Shown here: in pieces, positions 43,301 to 51,748 of the stretch
Layout of the letters: every line of letters starts with the position of its first letter
Numbering within the stretch: the first letter of the stretch is position 1
Assembly (NCBI RefSeq): GCF_014698115.1
Contig: NZ_JACJSJ010000051.1
Location: 1 to 54,942 of the forward strand
Source: Nostoc sp. FACHB-973
GTDB taxonomy: Bacteria; Cyanobacteriota; Cyanobacteriia; Cyanobacteriales; Nostocaceae
Reading direction: 5' to 3'
DNA length: 54,942 bases
Translations under genes and position numbers: made by a program
Notes under the pieces: generated by a model
Databases searched by the model: none
What the model saw: only the letters and a program-made list of their open reading frames with translations
What the model was told of the DNA's origin: nothing

Positions 43301-43435
43301 CATGTTTTGGCCGCATTCTTGCCTCAGAACTGACTCCCACAATTCTTCCACTACCTGTAGACGATGACGCAAAAATAATTCCGACACCGGGTATATATCC
43401 GCAGTTTGCGATGAAGAGTATAAAAGGGAACTCAT
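40352..43435 (-). CDS. ppc: Phosphoenolpyruvate carboxylase
   Basis: 1027 residues, long as in filamentous cyanobacteria. Catalytic and binding segments are VFTAHPTEIVRHTIRDKQRQ (His), GSWVGSDRDGNPSVT, EVMLGYSDSNKDSGFLSS, FHGRGGSVGRGGGP and the C-terminal RNTG. It carboxylates PEP to oxaloacetate, feeding the interrupted TCA pathway and nitrogen assimilation. Just before LQEVMLGYSDSNKD a loop contains SSSPASPASPASSS, encoded by GGGGAGGCA nonamers at 41470-41506 that also occur between genes. The insertion keeps frame and avoids the active site. No allosteric statement can be made by eye. Confidence 0.97.
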   Translation of the reverse strand: MSSLLYSSSQTADIYPVSELFLRHRLQVVEELWESVLRQECGQNMVDLLRQLRDLCSPEGQATNDQASSAVKLIEQLNINEAIRAARAFALYFQLINIIEQEYEQRQQLSRYEAETEVTEPETPSNANYSSNQGEDDAPVTGGLAAELLTKSYVQQAQVKLKGTFAALFPHLFKLNVPPQQIQRLISQLDVRLVFTAHPTEIVRHTIRDKQRQVVQLLQKLDALENGSSITGVGHPWEATDIREQLLEEIRLWWRTDELHQFKPTVLDEVDYALHYFQEVLFDGIPQLYKRFKYTLSHTFPWLEPPSKNFCSFGSWVGSDRDGNPSVTPEITWQTACYQRKMVLGRYIQSVKQLIELLSVSMHWSDVLPDLLESLELDQSQLSEVYDALALRYRQEPYRLKLAYVLKRLENTRDRNLALYNRETPKNQDSPLYRSGADFLAELRLIERNLTETGLSCRALEDLICQVEIFGFNLTQLDIRQESSRHSDALNEILEYLQVLPQPYDELSEAERVAWLTKELQTRRPLIPAELPFSEKTNDVIETFRIVRSLQQEFGVNICQTYIISMCRQVSDVLEVLLLAKEARLFDPAIAVGTIQVVPLFETVEDLQRSRSVMRELFEIPLYRALLAGGYEHTKAEDADENSSSPASPASPASSSLTPNLQEVMLGYSDSNKDSGFLSSNWEIHKAQKSLQQIAEGYGVNLRIFHGRGGSVGRGGGPAYEAILAQPGHSINGRIKITEQGEVLASKYSLLDLALYHMETITTAVIQASLLRTGFDDIEPWNEIMEELAARSRQHYRALIYEQPDFIDFFHQVTPIEEISQLQISSRPARRPSGKKDLTSLRAIPWVFSWTQTRFLLPSWYGVGTALQEFLNEEPEEHLKLLRYFYIKWPFFKMVISKAEMTLAKVDMQMAHHYVQELSKPEDKERFAKVFDQIASEFYLTRDLVLKITNHNRLLDGDPILQRSVQLRNGTIVPLGFIQVSLLKRLRQSLNTTATSGVIHSRYSKGELLRGALLTINGIAAGMRNTG
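41470..41506. repeat. Nonamer repeat inside ppc (GGGGAGGCA)
   Basis: Three to four copies of GGAGGCAGG in coding sequence, giving Ser-Pro-Ala tripeptides. The same unit occurs outside genes at about 47282-47305. Confidence 0.85.
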
Positions 43436-43538
43436 ATTCTCGATTCTTGTAAAGCCAATTACTGTTTACACTTGTAGGTTTTGCACTTGATGCTCAAGAT
43501 GTTCTTCCTGAGCAAATAATTCTTGGATGTATAAATTC

Positions 43539-43775
43539 TTAAGTTTGTTTAGTTTCGTTATCGTCTGGGAAGTCAAGAATGGGTAAGCGATCGCCTCGAA
43601 ATAATTCTTCACTAGCTTCCCCCATAGCTTCTAGTGCCTTTACTGTAGCTTTTTCTGTAATCAGCAGCAGTACCATAGACGCTGTACCTATTTGTAAGAG
43701 GAATGATTGGGGAATCCTAAAAAAATCCAGATTGGATGGGGAGTTATCTGAGGGTTTTTGGTTGGCTGCTGTCAT
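43539..43775 (-). CDS. Small conserved hypothetical protein
   Basis: 78 residues. A short hydrophobic centre (FLLQIGTASMVLLLIT) is followed by an amphipathic, acidic helix (KATVKALEAMGEASEELFRG) and the end LPILDFPDDNETKQT. Possibly membrane associated. Not recognised. Upstream of ppc in the same direction with 103 bp between stop and ppc start. Confidence 0.55.
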   Translation of the reverse strand: MTAANQKPSDNSPSNLDFFRIPQSFLLQIGTASMVLLLITEKATVKALEAMGEASEELFRGDRLPILDFPDDNETKQT

Positions 43776-44249
43776 TGCTCGTTCTTGGTTGTGGAAAGAT
43801 CGGTCAAAAGAAATCAGAATTCAGGAGTTAGGATTCAGGAGTTAGGATGGCTTCACATCTAAAGAGATGGAGTTTAAATTAGATAAGATTTGTTGTTTGT
43901 TTAGCCCACAAGGAGCATTAGGTCAATCAGATGCGATTTTGGACTGGAAAAGACAAGTTATCAGCCAGCAACATCAAATTATTCTGAATTCTGACTCCTG
44001 AATTCTGACCTCTGACTCCTAACTTCTGACTCCTAACTTCTGAATTCTGACTCACTGTGAGTAAAATAAACGCAAAACTCAACATTAGCCAGACTTGCAA
44101 CCGTATAAGACTATCTTTGCCGATTTTGCAAGTTACAAAGGTAACAAAATTGTTAAAAAAAAACGTCAAAGTGTGATAAACCTATGGTTCTAGTTTACAA
44201 GTGCAGGCACTATTCCCCAACAATCGCTGACTGTTAAAGTTAATTTCCC
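43776..44249. other. 474-bp repeat-rich gap upstream of the DUF1574 gene
   Basis: Contains AGGAGTT/AGAATTC heptamers at 43806-43850 and a longer run of TGAATTC/TGACTCC/TAACTTC heptamers at 43983-44055. The remaining sequence has no supportable gene; minus-strand frames through it are repeat-driven. Confidence 0.6.
43983..44055. repeat. Heptamer repeat (TGAATTC/TGACTCC/TAACTTC)
   Basis: About ten consecutive heptamers with a drifting unit. It is one of the longest heptamer arrays in the window. Confidence 0.9.
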
Positions 44250-47200
44250 ATGAAAACAGTATTACCAGATCGCCAGCAATCCTTAGTGCAATGGATCAGC
44301 CAAGCAACAGGGATTAACACTTTCGGGGTGAAAGTCCGATTACGGGGAAATGACCTTCATATTCTTTGTGAGGGCACAGAATGTCCGCAGCGTTGGCGTA
44401 CCCTGTCTGACTTGCTGCAAGCACTACAGCAAACAGATTTGGATAGCCTCACAAGCAACGAACAACCCTCAATATACCAAGTATTTGTCTATGGTCGAAG
44501 AAAAGGCGAACCGCGCCCCAAATGGTGCCATCGAGTTTATTTGAATCAAATCCAAAAGCATGTAGAGCAGGTGCAGCAAGCTTTACTAGCAGACTCGGAA
44601 AATTCCCAACAACCAGGTGGGGCGCTGATTGTCTCTAATGAAAGTTTGGCACGGCAAGGTAAGCCAGATGCCATTGCTCGCTATTTGAGTGAAACTCTGA
44701 GTAGTTTGGGTGTGTCAGTACAGGCAAAAATTAAGCTATATAAGCCCAAGAATTCTCAAGCTGAAGAAAATCGCCTGTGGATATTTTGCCAGTCTGCCTA
44801 TAGTCCTGACGCATCGTTACTGGCGGAACCAATAGCCCAAAAGTTGCGTTATCTCAAGCTTTCTGGTTACCAAGATGCAGTTATTGTTTCTCAGGTGACT
44901 GGTGAAATTACGCCTGATTGGCTGCTGCGGGTGGATTTGACGCCACCAGAGGTGATGCTCAAAGAGTGGGCGCGTTGGGGAGATGTGCAAGCGATCGCCA
45001 GATTACTAACTGAGGTATTGTCAGAGTTAAAAGTTGCTGTCCAAGTTTCTCTTAAGGAATCAACGCTGCATGTTTTTTGTAACCCAGCTTACGATCCTTT
45101 GGGAACCGCCCCAATCCCAGATAAAGCAGCGTGCTTGGAGGCAATTGTACCCCAGCTAGAAGCGATCGCCCCCCAAGGCATTCTCGGCGCCACAGTATAT
45201 GGACAAAAAGCAGGCGACAAACAACCTGCTTGGATTGATTGGCTAGCTTTACCTGCTGCGGAGCATTCCGTTTTTGCGACATCGCCACTGGATTTGGCAA
45301 ATACTGGCGATGAACCAGCGATCGTTTTTCTATTGGAGCGCTTACTCAATCCTGACCTAGATTGGCGTCTTTTAACCGGTGGAGTTCGCGTACTACTGCT
45401 GAATAAAGGTGATTTATTGCACATTATGTGTGATGCGCCTGTTTGTCCAGGACGAACACAAGTAGCAAATAAAGTTACACAATTTATCCGCCAGTTAAAA
45501 ATTCCCGGTATTAAAGGAGTGCGCGTCTACGGAAGGCGTGCAGGGAATAAGGAACCTTTTTGGCATCATGGCATCGATTTAGAACATCGCCAACGTTTAG
45601 TACCAGAAGCAACCCCAGAATTTGCTGCTACTTCTAAATACGTTAACGATCTGGTAACCTCTGAAACTAGCGAGCCAATTTTGCGCCCAGATTTAACCAC
45701 AGAAGAAGTTCAAAGTTTTGTTACAGAAGTAGCCCTCGATTGGTTAGCAACAGCCAATGCAGCAGTCAAAAAATTCCTATTGACAAGTCAGCTATTTACC
45801 GAAACCGATCGGTCAGCAGAGCTAAATCCTGATGCTCAAGGACTTAAGATTGCTTTGGTTTGGGGGACACTGGGATTATTGCTCACCCTTCAAAGTGATT
45901 GGGTGTTGGGTCAAATCATCGCCCGCACTACGCCGAGTTCCCCAACAGTGACTAGTGTCTCACCTGGATCATCTTCTGAGCAAAAAGCATCGTTGACATC
46001 TGGGACAAATCCGAGTGATAAAAAGACATTTTTGACCAGCACTGGCAAAACCAAATCTTCTCCAAATCAAAGTACTGTATTCAATGCTTCTCAATTTACC
46101 CAAGGGGATGATATACAAAGCGGAAATTTAGCAGCCGCACCACTGAAAGAAAAAGCAACCGCCACTGCTATTCTTTTAGCAGCGCGATCGCAAATACCAA
46201 GTTTCAATGTTAGGCAATTAGACGAGCAACTAGCCCTGTACAAACAACGTCTCGCTAGAACAGGTAGCCCGCCAGATGTATTAATCATAGGTTCATCCCG
46301 CGCCCTCAGAGGCGTAGATCCAGCAGCACTTTCTAAAGCTTTGGCAACTCAGGGTTATCCAAATATTGACGTGTTCAACTTTGGAATTAATGGTGCGACT
46401 GCACAAGTTGTCAACTTTGTGATCCGCGAGGTTTTAGAACCATCAGAACTGCCAAAATTAATTCTTTGGGCAGATGGCGCCCGTGCTTTCAACAGCGGAC
46501 GGGAGGATATTACCTTTAAATCCATCGCTGCATCAGCTGGCTATAAACAAGCTTTGCAGAAAGCCTCTACAACTGCAACTAGTAGTGATTTGTCCGAAAA
46601 TCCCAAACAAGAAAACACAAAAGAAGAAAAGCAAGAAATTAACGGTTATCAAGCTGTCAACGATTGGTTAAATGATACTCTAGCATCCGTTTCTGCTAGC
46701 TATCCAAACCGCGACCAAATTAAAATTTTACTGCAAAAAAAACTGCTGAAATTTGGACAGAATCAGACAGTTACATCCCAAAATCAGCTAACAGATGGAA
46801 ATTCAGAAGATACTTCTCAGCAAGCAGTTGACTTTGATGGATTTCTACCTTTGTCTATTCGCTTTAATCCTGCTAGATACTATCAAAAACATTCTAGAGT
46901 CCCAGGAAATTATGACAACGATTATAAATCTTTCCAAGTAGGAGGAGAGCAAGATACTGCTTTCCAAGAAGTGCTTCAATTTACCCAATCTCAGAAAATT
47001 TCTTTAGTCTTTATCAACATGCCTCTGACAGCAGATTATTTAGATCCAGTGCGTAAAAAATATGAGCAAGAATTTCAGCAATATATGTTGCGTTTAGCTA
47101 CTAATCCCAACTTTATTTATCGTGATTTGAGCCAACAGTGGCTCAAAGTAAATGACTACTTTTCTGACCCCAGCCACCTCAACCGCTTTGGCGGCTACGA

Positions 47201-47252
47201 AGTCTCCAAGAAGTTAGCTAATGATCCAATGATTCCTTGGCCAGCTAAGTAG
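44250..47252 (+). CDS. DUF1574 family SGNH-type protein with four N-terminal repeat modules
   Basis: 1000 residues. The N-terminal half (about 10-450) holds four copies of an approximately 95-residue module: AIxxLL helix, strand ending LHIxC, then a VYGRxxGxxxPxW strand (clearest at 12-95 and 345-450). A hydrophobic segment at about 530-552 (LKIALVWGTLGLLLTLQSDWVLG) may span the membrane. The C-terminal SGNH/AlgX-like domain has DVLIIGSSRALRGVD (nucleophile Ser), FGINGAT (Gly/Asn block) and DPSHLNRFGG (Asp-His). With the MBOAT gene 141 bp downstream it likely acetylates an exopolysaccharide outside the cytoplasm. Confidence 0.82.
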   Translation: MKTVLPDRQQSLVQWISQATGINTFGVKVRLRGNDLHILCEGTECPQRWRTLSDLLQALQQTDLDSLTSNEQPSIYQVFVYGRRKGEPRPKWCHRVYLNQIQKHVEQVQQALLADSENSQQPGGALIVSNESLARQGKPDAIARYLSETLSSLGVSVQAKIKLYKPKNSQAEENRLWIFCQSAYSPDASLLAEPIAQKLRYLKLSGYQDAVIVSQVTGEITPDWLLRVDLTPPEVMLKEWARWGDVQAIARLLTEVLSELKVAVQVSLKESTLHVFCNPAYDPLGTAPIPDKAACLEAIVPQLEAIAPQGILGATVYGQKAGDKQPAWIDWLALPAAEHSVFATSPLDLANTGDEPAIVFLLERLLNPDLDWRLLTGGVRVLLLNKGDLLHIMCDAPVCPGRTQVANKVTQFIRQLKIPGIKGVRVYGRRAGNKEPFWHHGIDLEHRQRLVPEATPEFAATSKYVNDLVTSETSEPILRPDLTTEEVQSFVTEVALDWLATANAAVKKFLLTSQLFTETDRSAELNPDAQGLKIALVWGTLGLLLTLQSDWVLGQIIARTTPSSPTVTSVSPGSSSEQKASLTSGTNPSDKKTFLTSTGKTKSSPNQSTVFNASQFTQGDDIQSGNLAAAPLKEKATATAILLAARSQIPSFNVRQLDEQLALYKQRLARTGSPPDVLIIGSSRALRGVDPAALSKALATQGYPNIDVFNFGINGATAQVVNFVIREVLEPSELPKLILWADGARAFNSGREDITFKSIAASAGYKQALQKASTTATSSDLSENPKQENTKEEKQEINGYQAVNDWLNDTLASVSASYPNRDQIKILLQKKLLKFGQNQTVTSQNQLTDGNSEDTSQQAVDFDGFLPLSIRFNPARYYQKHSRVPGNYDNDYKSFQVGGEQDTAFQEVLQFTQSQKISLVFINMPLTADYLDPVRKKYEQEFQQYMLRLATNPNFIYRDLSQQWLKVNDYFSDPSHLNRFGGYEVSKKLANDPMIPWPAK

Positions 47253-47392
47253 GGAGGTGAGGGGGATGAGGGGGATGGGGAGCAGGGGAGGCAGGGGAGG
47301 CAGAAGGAGAATATCCCCAATCCCCAGTCTCCAATCCCCAGTCCCCAATCCCCAATCCCCAATGACAAATGACAAATGACCAATGACTAAAA
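47253..47392. repeat. Repeat block between DUF1574 and MBOAT genes
   Basis: GAGGGGGAT, GGGGAGGCA, CCAATCC and AATGACA units fill the whole 140-bp gap of what is otherwise a two-gene operon. Confidence 0.9.
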
Positions 47393-47393
47393 A

Positions 47394-48893
47394 ATGAACT
47401 TTATATCAATTTTCTATGGGCTTTTCTTGTTGAGTGTACTGGGAATTTACTGGTCTTTAGCACAACAAAAATTGCGATTGTGGACATTGCTAATTGCGAG
47501 TTTAGTTTTCTATGGATCTTTGCATATCCAGTACATACCATTGCTATTAGCATTGACTTTTATTAATTTTCGCTTGGGAGTAGAAATTGGTAAAAATACA
47601 TCACTAGGAAAACATTCTCTTGACTGGCGAATTTCTAATGAAGAATGGCGATTTATTGAAAGTGACTGGAATCTCCGCCGTCTAAAGCTTTTGTGGCTAG
47701 GTATAATTTTAAATGTTTTACTTTTATTAGGCTTTAAATATATTACGCCTTTATATACGTTTGTTTTTCACCTAGAAACAAACTCACCAGAGAACTCTTT
47801 TAAATTGATTGCACCCTTGGGAATTTCATTTTTCACCTTTGAGTGTATTGCCTATTTAATAGATGTTTATCGTGGTGCCCCTGCTACCGATCAATTTCTG
47901 AAATTTGCCTCGTACAAATTATTTTTTGTCAAACTCATTTCTGGACCAATTACGCGCTACCACAACTTAGCAAATCAATTTAATACTCTACAATTACCTA
48001 CTGCCAATAGAGTGGCAGAAGGATTGTGGTTAATTGCTAGGGGTGCAGTCAAAAAAGGTATTTTGGCAGATAATCTGGGAATTTTTGTCGATTTATGTTT
48101 TGGCAATCTACAGCGGGCGGGTAGTACCGATCTTTGGCTAGCTACATTTGCCTACGGCTTGCAGTTATATCTAGATTTCAACGGCTATGTAGACATTGCC
48201 CGTGGTAGCGCTTTACTTTTCGGTTTGATTTTACCTGAGAATTTTGATTTTCCCTATTTCAGCACCAGTATTGCAGATTTTTGGCGGCGCTGGCACATGA
48301 CTCTGGGCGATTGGCTACGTAACTATATTTATTTTCCTTTAGGTGGCTCACGTCAGGGTTTGACTCGCACATGTGTAAATTTATTTGTTGTGATGTTAAT
48401 TGCTGGTATTTGGCATGGAGCTGCTTTAGGTTACGTACTCTGGGGCATACTTCACGGATTAGCATTGGTGGTTCATCGACTAACAGATGTTATTAGCGAT
48501 CGCTTTGAAAAGCTAGAACATTTCTGGCAAAATCCTCTGGGTATATTTATAGCTTGGTTGTTGACCCAACTGATGGTTTTTATGTCTTGGATTTGGTTCC
48601 GCCTACCTAACCTCCAAGACTCTTTTTTAGTAACTCGACATCTTTGGGGTTATCCAGCCGACGCCCAGTTTGCCCAAAAAGTCTATGTGGAAGCTTTAAA
48701 TATGAGCCAATACGAACTCGCTTGGGTATTAGCAACTTTAGCTACTTTCATGGCTATAGTCTATGCCTTTAACCGGATGTTGAAGTTAGAGTTTAGCTGG
48801 CCTGTAAAGCTTGTTTTCGTGCCCTTATGCTTCTGGGCAGTTTGGTTATTAGCTCCTAAAGGTAGCTTGCCTTATATATATTTTGATTTTTAA
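47394..48893 (+). CDS. MBOAT O-acyltransferase (AlgI/DltB-like)
   Basis: 499 residues with about ten membrane helices. The MBOAT signature is ISFFTFECIAYLIDVYRG, DFNGYVDIARG, DFWRRWHMTLGDWLRNYIYFPLGG and the catalytic His in MLIAGIWHGAALGYVLWG. AlgI-type proteins carry acyl groups across the membrane for polysaccharide or teichoic acid modification. Its partner is the preceding SGNH/DUF1574 protein, which fits the AlgI plus AlgX/J plan. Start ATG at 47394 directly follows the repeat block. Confidence 0.93.
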   Translation: MNFISIFYGLFLLSVLGIYWSLAQQKLRLWTLLIASLVFYGSLHIQYIPLLLALTFINFRLGVEIGKNTSLGKHSLDWRISNEEWRFIESDWNLRRLKLLWLGIILNVLLLLGFKYITPLYTFVFHLETNSPENSFKLIAPLGISFFTFECIAYLIDVYRGAPATDQFLKFASYKLFFVKLISGPITRYHNLANQFNTLQLPTANRVAEGLWLIARGAVKKGILADNLGIFVDLCFGNLQRAGSTDLWLATFAYGLQLYLDFNGYVDIARGSALLFGLILPENFDFPYFSTSIADFWRRWHMTLGDWLRNYIYFPLGGSRQGLTRTCVNLFVVMLIAGIWHGAALGYVLWGILHGLALVVHRLTDVISDRFEKLEHFWQNPLGIFIAWLLTQLMVFMSWIWFRLPNLQDSFLVTRHLWGYPADAQFAQKVYVEALNMSQYELAWVLATLATFMAIVYAFNRMLKLEFSWPVKLVFVPLCFWAVWLLAPKGSLPYIYFDF

Positions 48894-49020
48894 TCTACCG
48901 TTGATTAACTTTCTTGCTAGGCAAGCAACTGCGATTAATAACGATTTATTAAATATACGTTAGGATAGCACAAACTGTGCTATATAACTTTCCAAAAATC
49001 TTTGCAACAGATAAATCTTT

Positions 49021-49048
49021 GTATGGGCGTACAGATGTACGCCCATAC
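49021..49048. repeat. 28-bp palindrome family, variant (GTATGGGCG arms)
   Basis: GTATGGGCGTACAG / ATGTACGCCCATAC. The outer bases changed on both arms together (G to T and C to A), so pairing is kept; the centre CAGATG has lost perfect symmetry. Confidence 0.85.
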
Positions 49049-49269
49049 GTCTGTATCAGGTATTTCGTTAAATGGCATAACCTACAAATTCTTCGTATTC
49101 CATCTAATTGGAAACCCCTACAAATTCTGGATTATGGACTCTTGCAACATGTTTTTTATTAGAGAGTTTTAAGTCTATTTGTAAACAAATGTAAAGCTAT
49201 ATAATTAGGCGATCAAGCCACTGAAATTCATTTAGTGTTGAAATCCCTTAATATCAGATAAATCAATGC

Positions 49270-49297
49270 TTTTGATGCTTTTTAGTACTGCTATAAA
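49270..49297 (+). promoter_or_regulatory. Candidate psbA promoter
   Basis: TTTTGA at 49270-49275 and TATAAA at 49292-49297, spaced by 16 bp, give a sigma-70-like pair with a leader of about 155 nt. A second possible pair is TTTACA at 49312 with GATAAA at 49337, which has a less favourable 19-bp spacing. Choice between them is uncertain. Confidence 0.3.
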
Positions 49298-49458
49298 ATG
49301 CGAACAAAAACTTTACAGTTACGTAAGTTTATTCAAGATAAATGTTACAGAGTATTAAGCTAAATATCCCATCAAAGTAAATTCATGTAGACTTAATTTC
49401 AACAGGCAAAAAAAGTTTGTCTGTCACATATTTAACAAAAAACAGCACTCATAAAACA

Positions 49459-50541
49459 ATGACCACAACCTTACAACGGCGCTCCAACGCTAACGTATGG
49501 GATCGGTTCTGCGAGTGGATCACCAGCACTGACAACCGCATTTATGTTGGTTGGTTTGGTGTATTGATGATTCCTACCCTGCTAGCCGCTACCGTCTGCT
49601 TCACAATCGCTTTCATCGCTGCTCCTCCAGTAGACATCGATGGAATCCGCGAACCAGTTGCAGGTTCTTTGATCTACGGAAACAACATCATCTCTGGTGC
49701 AGTTGTTCCTTCTTCAAACGCGATCGGTTTGCACTTCTACCCCATCTGGGAAGCTGCTTCCTTAGATGAGTGGTTGTACAACGGTGGTCCTTACCAGTTG
49801 GTAGTTTTCCACTTCTTGCTCGGTTGCGCTTGCTACCTGGGTCGTCAGTGGGAACTTTCCTACCGCTTAGGTATGCGTCCTTGGATCTGCGTAGCTTACA
49901 GCGCACCATTGGCTTCCGCTACCGCAGTATTCTTGATCTACCCAATCGGTCAAGGTTCTTTCTCTGATGGTATGCCTTTGGGTATCTCTGGAACCTTCAA
50001 CTTCATGATTGTGTTCCAAGCAGAACACAACATTCTGATGCACCCCTTCCACATGTTAGGTGTGGCTGGTGTATTCGGCGGTTCCTTGTTCTCCGCAATG
50101 CACGGTTCTCTAGTAACCTCTTCTTTGGTTCGTGAGACCACCGAAACCGAATCTCAAAACTACGGTTACAAGTTCGGTCAAGAAGAAGAAACCTACAACA
50201 TCGTTGCAGCCCACGGCTACTTCGGTCGCTTGATCTTCCAGTACGCTTCTTTCAACAACAGCCGTTCCTTGCACTTCTTCCTAGCTGCATGGCCTGTTGT
50301 CGGTATCTGGTTCACCGCTTTGGGTGTCAGCACAATGGCTTTCAACCTGAACGGTTTCAACTTCAACCAATCCATCATTGACTCTCAAGGTCGCGTCATC
50401 AGCACTTGGGCAGACGTAATCAACCGCGCTAACCTGGGTATGGAAGTAATGCACGAGCGTAACGCTCACAACTTCCCCCTAGATTTGGCTGCTAGTGAAG
50501 TTGCTCCTGTAGCTTTGACTGCTCCTGCTATCAACGGCTAA
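49459..50541 (+). CDS. psbA: Photosystem II D1 protein
   Basis: 360 residues from ATG 49459 (MTTTLQRRSNANVWDRFCEW); the open frame reaches 49417 but D1 always starts here. Five membrane helices. Tyr161 and His190 regions, the QB-site SLVTSSLVRE segment and the Mn-ligand tail (NRANLGMEVMHERNAHNFPLDLA, mature end at Ala344, followed by a 16-residue cleaved extension). Residue 130 is Gln, as in the D1:1 (lower-light) isoform; D1:2 has Glu. Strong, GC-richer codon usage than its neighbours suggests high expression. Followed by an efficient terminator. Confidence 0.99.
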   Translation: MTTTLQRRSNANVWDRFCEWITSTDNRIYVGWFGVLMIPTLLAATVCFTIAFIAAPPVDIDGIREPVAGSLIYGNNIISGAVVPSSNAIGLHFYPIWEAASLDEWLYNGGPYQLVVFHFLLGCACYLGRQWELSYRLGMRPWICVAYSAPLASATAVFLIYPIGQGSFSDGMPLGISGTFNFMIVFQAEHNILMHPFHMLGVAGVFGGSLFSAMHGSLVTSSLVRETTETESQNYGYKFGQEEETYNIVAAHGYFGRLIFQYASFNNSRSLHFFLAAWPVVGIWFTALGVSTMAFNLNGFNFNQSIIDSQGRVISTWADVINRANLGMEVMHERNAHNFPLDLAASEVAPVALTAPAING

Positions 50542-50565
50542 TACTTCGGTAATAGCTGAATAAGA

Positions 50566-50594
50566 AGCGCCCTCTGAAAAGGGGGCGCTTTTTT
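50566..50594 (+). terminator. Rho-independent terminator of psbA
   Basis: AGCGCCC(T)C ... GGGGGCGCT stem with a CTGAAAA loop followed by TTTTTT, 25 bp after the psbA stop. Strong. Confidence 0.93.
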
Positions 50595-50698
50595 AATGAA
50601 ATTGTGATGTTAAAAACAAGAATTCTGAATTCTGAATGGGAAAAAACCGCTGCGCTAATTAGAATCAATTAGTGGGGGATTTGGATAAAAGTTACTGT

Positions 50699-51679
50699 AT
50701 GCTAATTCTTCTCACCTTTTCTCAGAATCAGCTAGATTTATTCTCTAGTAGGGATGTTGATACGGTACTCCAAAGAATTGATAGTTCTCAGAATATTTGG
50801 TTGCGCTGTGTTAATTTTCGCGATCGCGCTGGAACTGGTAGAATTCTCAACCACTTTCAACTCAACCCATCTCGTGTGAACATGGTTTTCAACCATACCC
50901 CTACAGGAATGGATGAAGACACAGAAGATTGTTTATTTGACAATTATGAAATTTTAACTCATCAACTAAAAAATCGGGAATTTGAGGTAGCGCGTGGCAG
51001 TATTTTGCTGGGAAGCAATTTTATCATCACATTTGAAATCACTGAAGTCAAAATATTTACTGTACTAACTAACAATCTTCAAAAGCGAAATATAGACCTG
51101 CAAAAGTCAGGAATTGACTATCTTTTCTATCTAATTTTTAAAGATATTTTAAATAATTACCACACTGTCTTTGAATACATTTCTAGAGAACTTGATGATT
51201 TAGAGGATGAAGTTTTAGGAAATTTTGGTAATGAATCAACGTACCATAAAATTGCTAGCATGAGGCAATCTACTCGTTTTGGGCGTCGTAATTTTCAAAC
51301 CATTAAGTCACTTTTAATCATGATGGATTACGAAGATTTACAATGGATTTCCCCGCCAGTGAAGATATTATTCAATCAAGAATTTGTGCATCATATCGAT
51401 AATCTCTGGCAAGAGTACCAAAGTTTGAGAGTCTGGATGTCAGAATTAATGGAAATTCAACGTGATAATATTGCCAGCGAAACTAGCGACAGAATTAACC
51501 GCTTAACTATGCTATCGGCGGTATTCTTGCCAATCACTTTCATTGCTGGTGTTTATGGGATGAACTTCAAGTATATGCCGGAATTAGAGCAACCTTGGGG
51601 TTATCCTGCTGCGATCGCCGTTATGGCTTTAATTGTGATTGGTAGTATTGTCTATGCTAAAAAACAACGTTGGTTGTAG
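50699..51679 (+). CDS. corA: CorA family divalent cation transporter
   Basis: 326 residues from ATG 50699 (MLILLTFSQNQLDL); a GTG at 50672 would add nine residues that look non-native. The large N-terminal cytoplasmic domain is alpha/beta with a long helical stalk; two C-terminal helices follow (LSAVFLPITFIAGVYGMNF and AIAVMALIVIGSIVYA). The YGMNF signature marks the pore of CorA Mg2+/Co2+ channels. The outer loop after it is MPELEQPWG, which lacks the full MPEL-to-W spacing oddities and is otherwise normal. Single gene. Confidence 0.92.
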   Translation: MLILLTFSQNQLDLFSSRDVDTVLQRIDSSQNIWLRCVNFRDRAGTGRILNHFQLNPSRVNMVFNHTPTGMDEDTEDCLFDNYEILTHQLKNREFEVARGSILLGSNFIITFEITEVKIFTVLTNNLQKRNIDLQKSGIDYLFYLIFKDILNNYHTVFEYISRELDDLEDEVLGNFGNESTYHKIASMRQSTRFGRRNFQTIKSLLIMMDYEDLQWISPPVKILFNQEFVHHIDNLWQEYQSLRVWMSELMEIQRDNIASETSDRINRLTMLSAVFLPITFIAGVYGMNFKYMPELEQPWGYPAAIAVMALIVIGSIVYAKKQRWL

Positions 51680-51715
51680 AATTTGTAATTTGTAATTCGT
51701 AATTCGTAATTAAAC
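51680..51715. repeat. Heptamer repeat (AATTCGT/AATTTGT)
   Basis: Four heptamers following corA, similar to the array at 9398. Confidence 0.85.
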
Positions 51716-51748
51716 CCATAGTGCTTTGATTAGATTGTTCTGTATGAA

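Larger units (their letters stand above)
48894..49458. other. Upstream region of psbA
   Basis: 565 bp holding a member of the 28-bp palindrome family at 49021, and the AT-rich psbA promoter/leader. No supportable gene; a 61-codon frame starting at 48977 crosses the palindrome and is discarded. Confidence 0.6.

Noticed and set aside
43927..44169. 80-codon minus-strand frame before the DUF1574 gene
   Set aside because: Half of it is heptamer repeat translation (SEVRSQKLGVRGQ).
48977..49162. 61-codon frame upstream of psbA
   Set aside because: It crosses the 28-bp palindrome and has no family resemblance or ribosome binding site.
49459..50541. Atypical or divergent D1
   Set aside because: Length, helices, Mn ligands and C-terminal processing site are all normal; Gln130 simply marks the D1:1 form.
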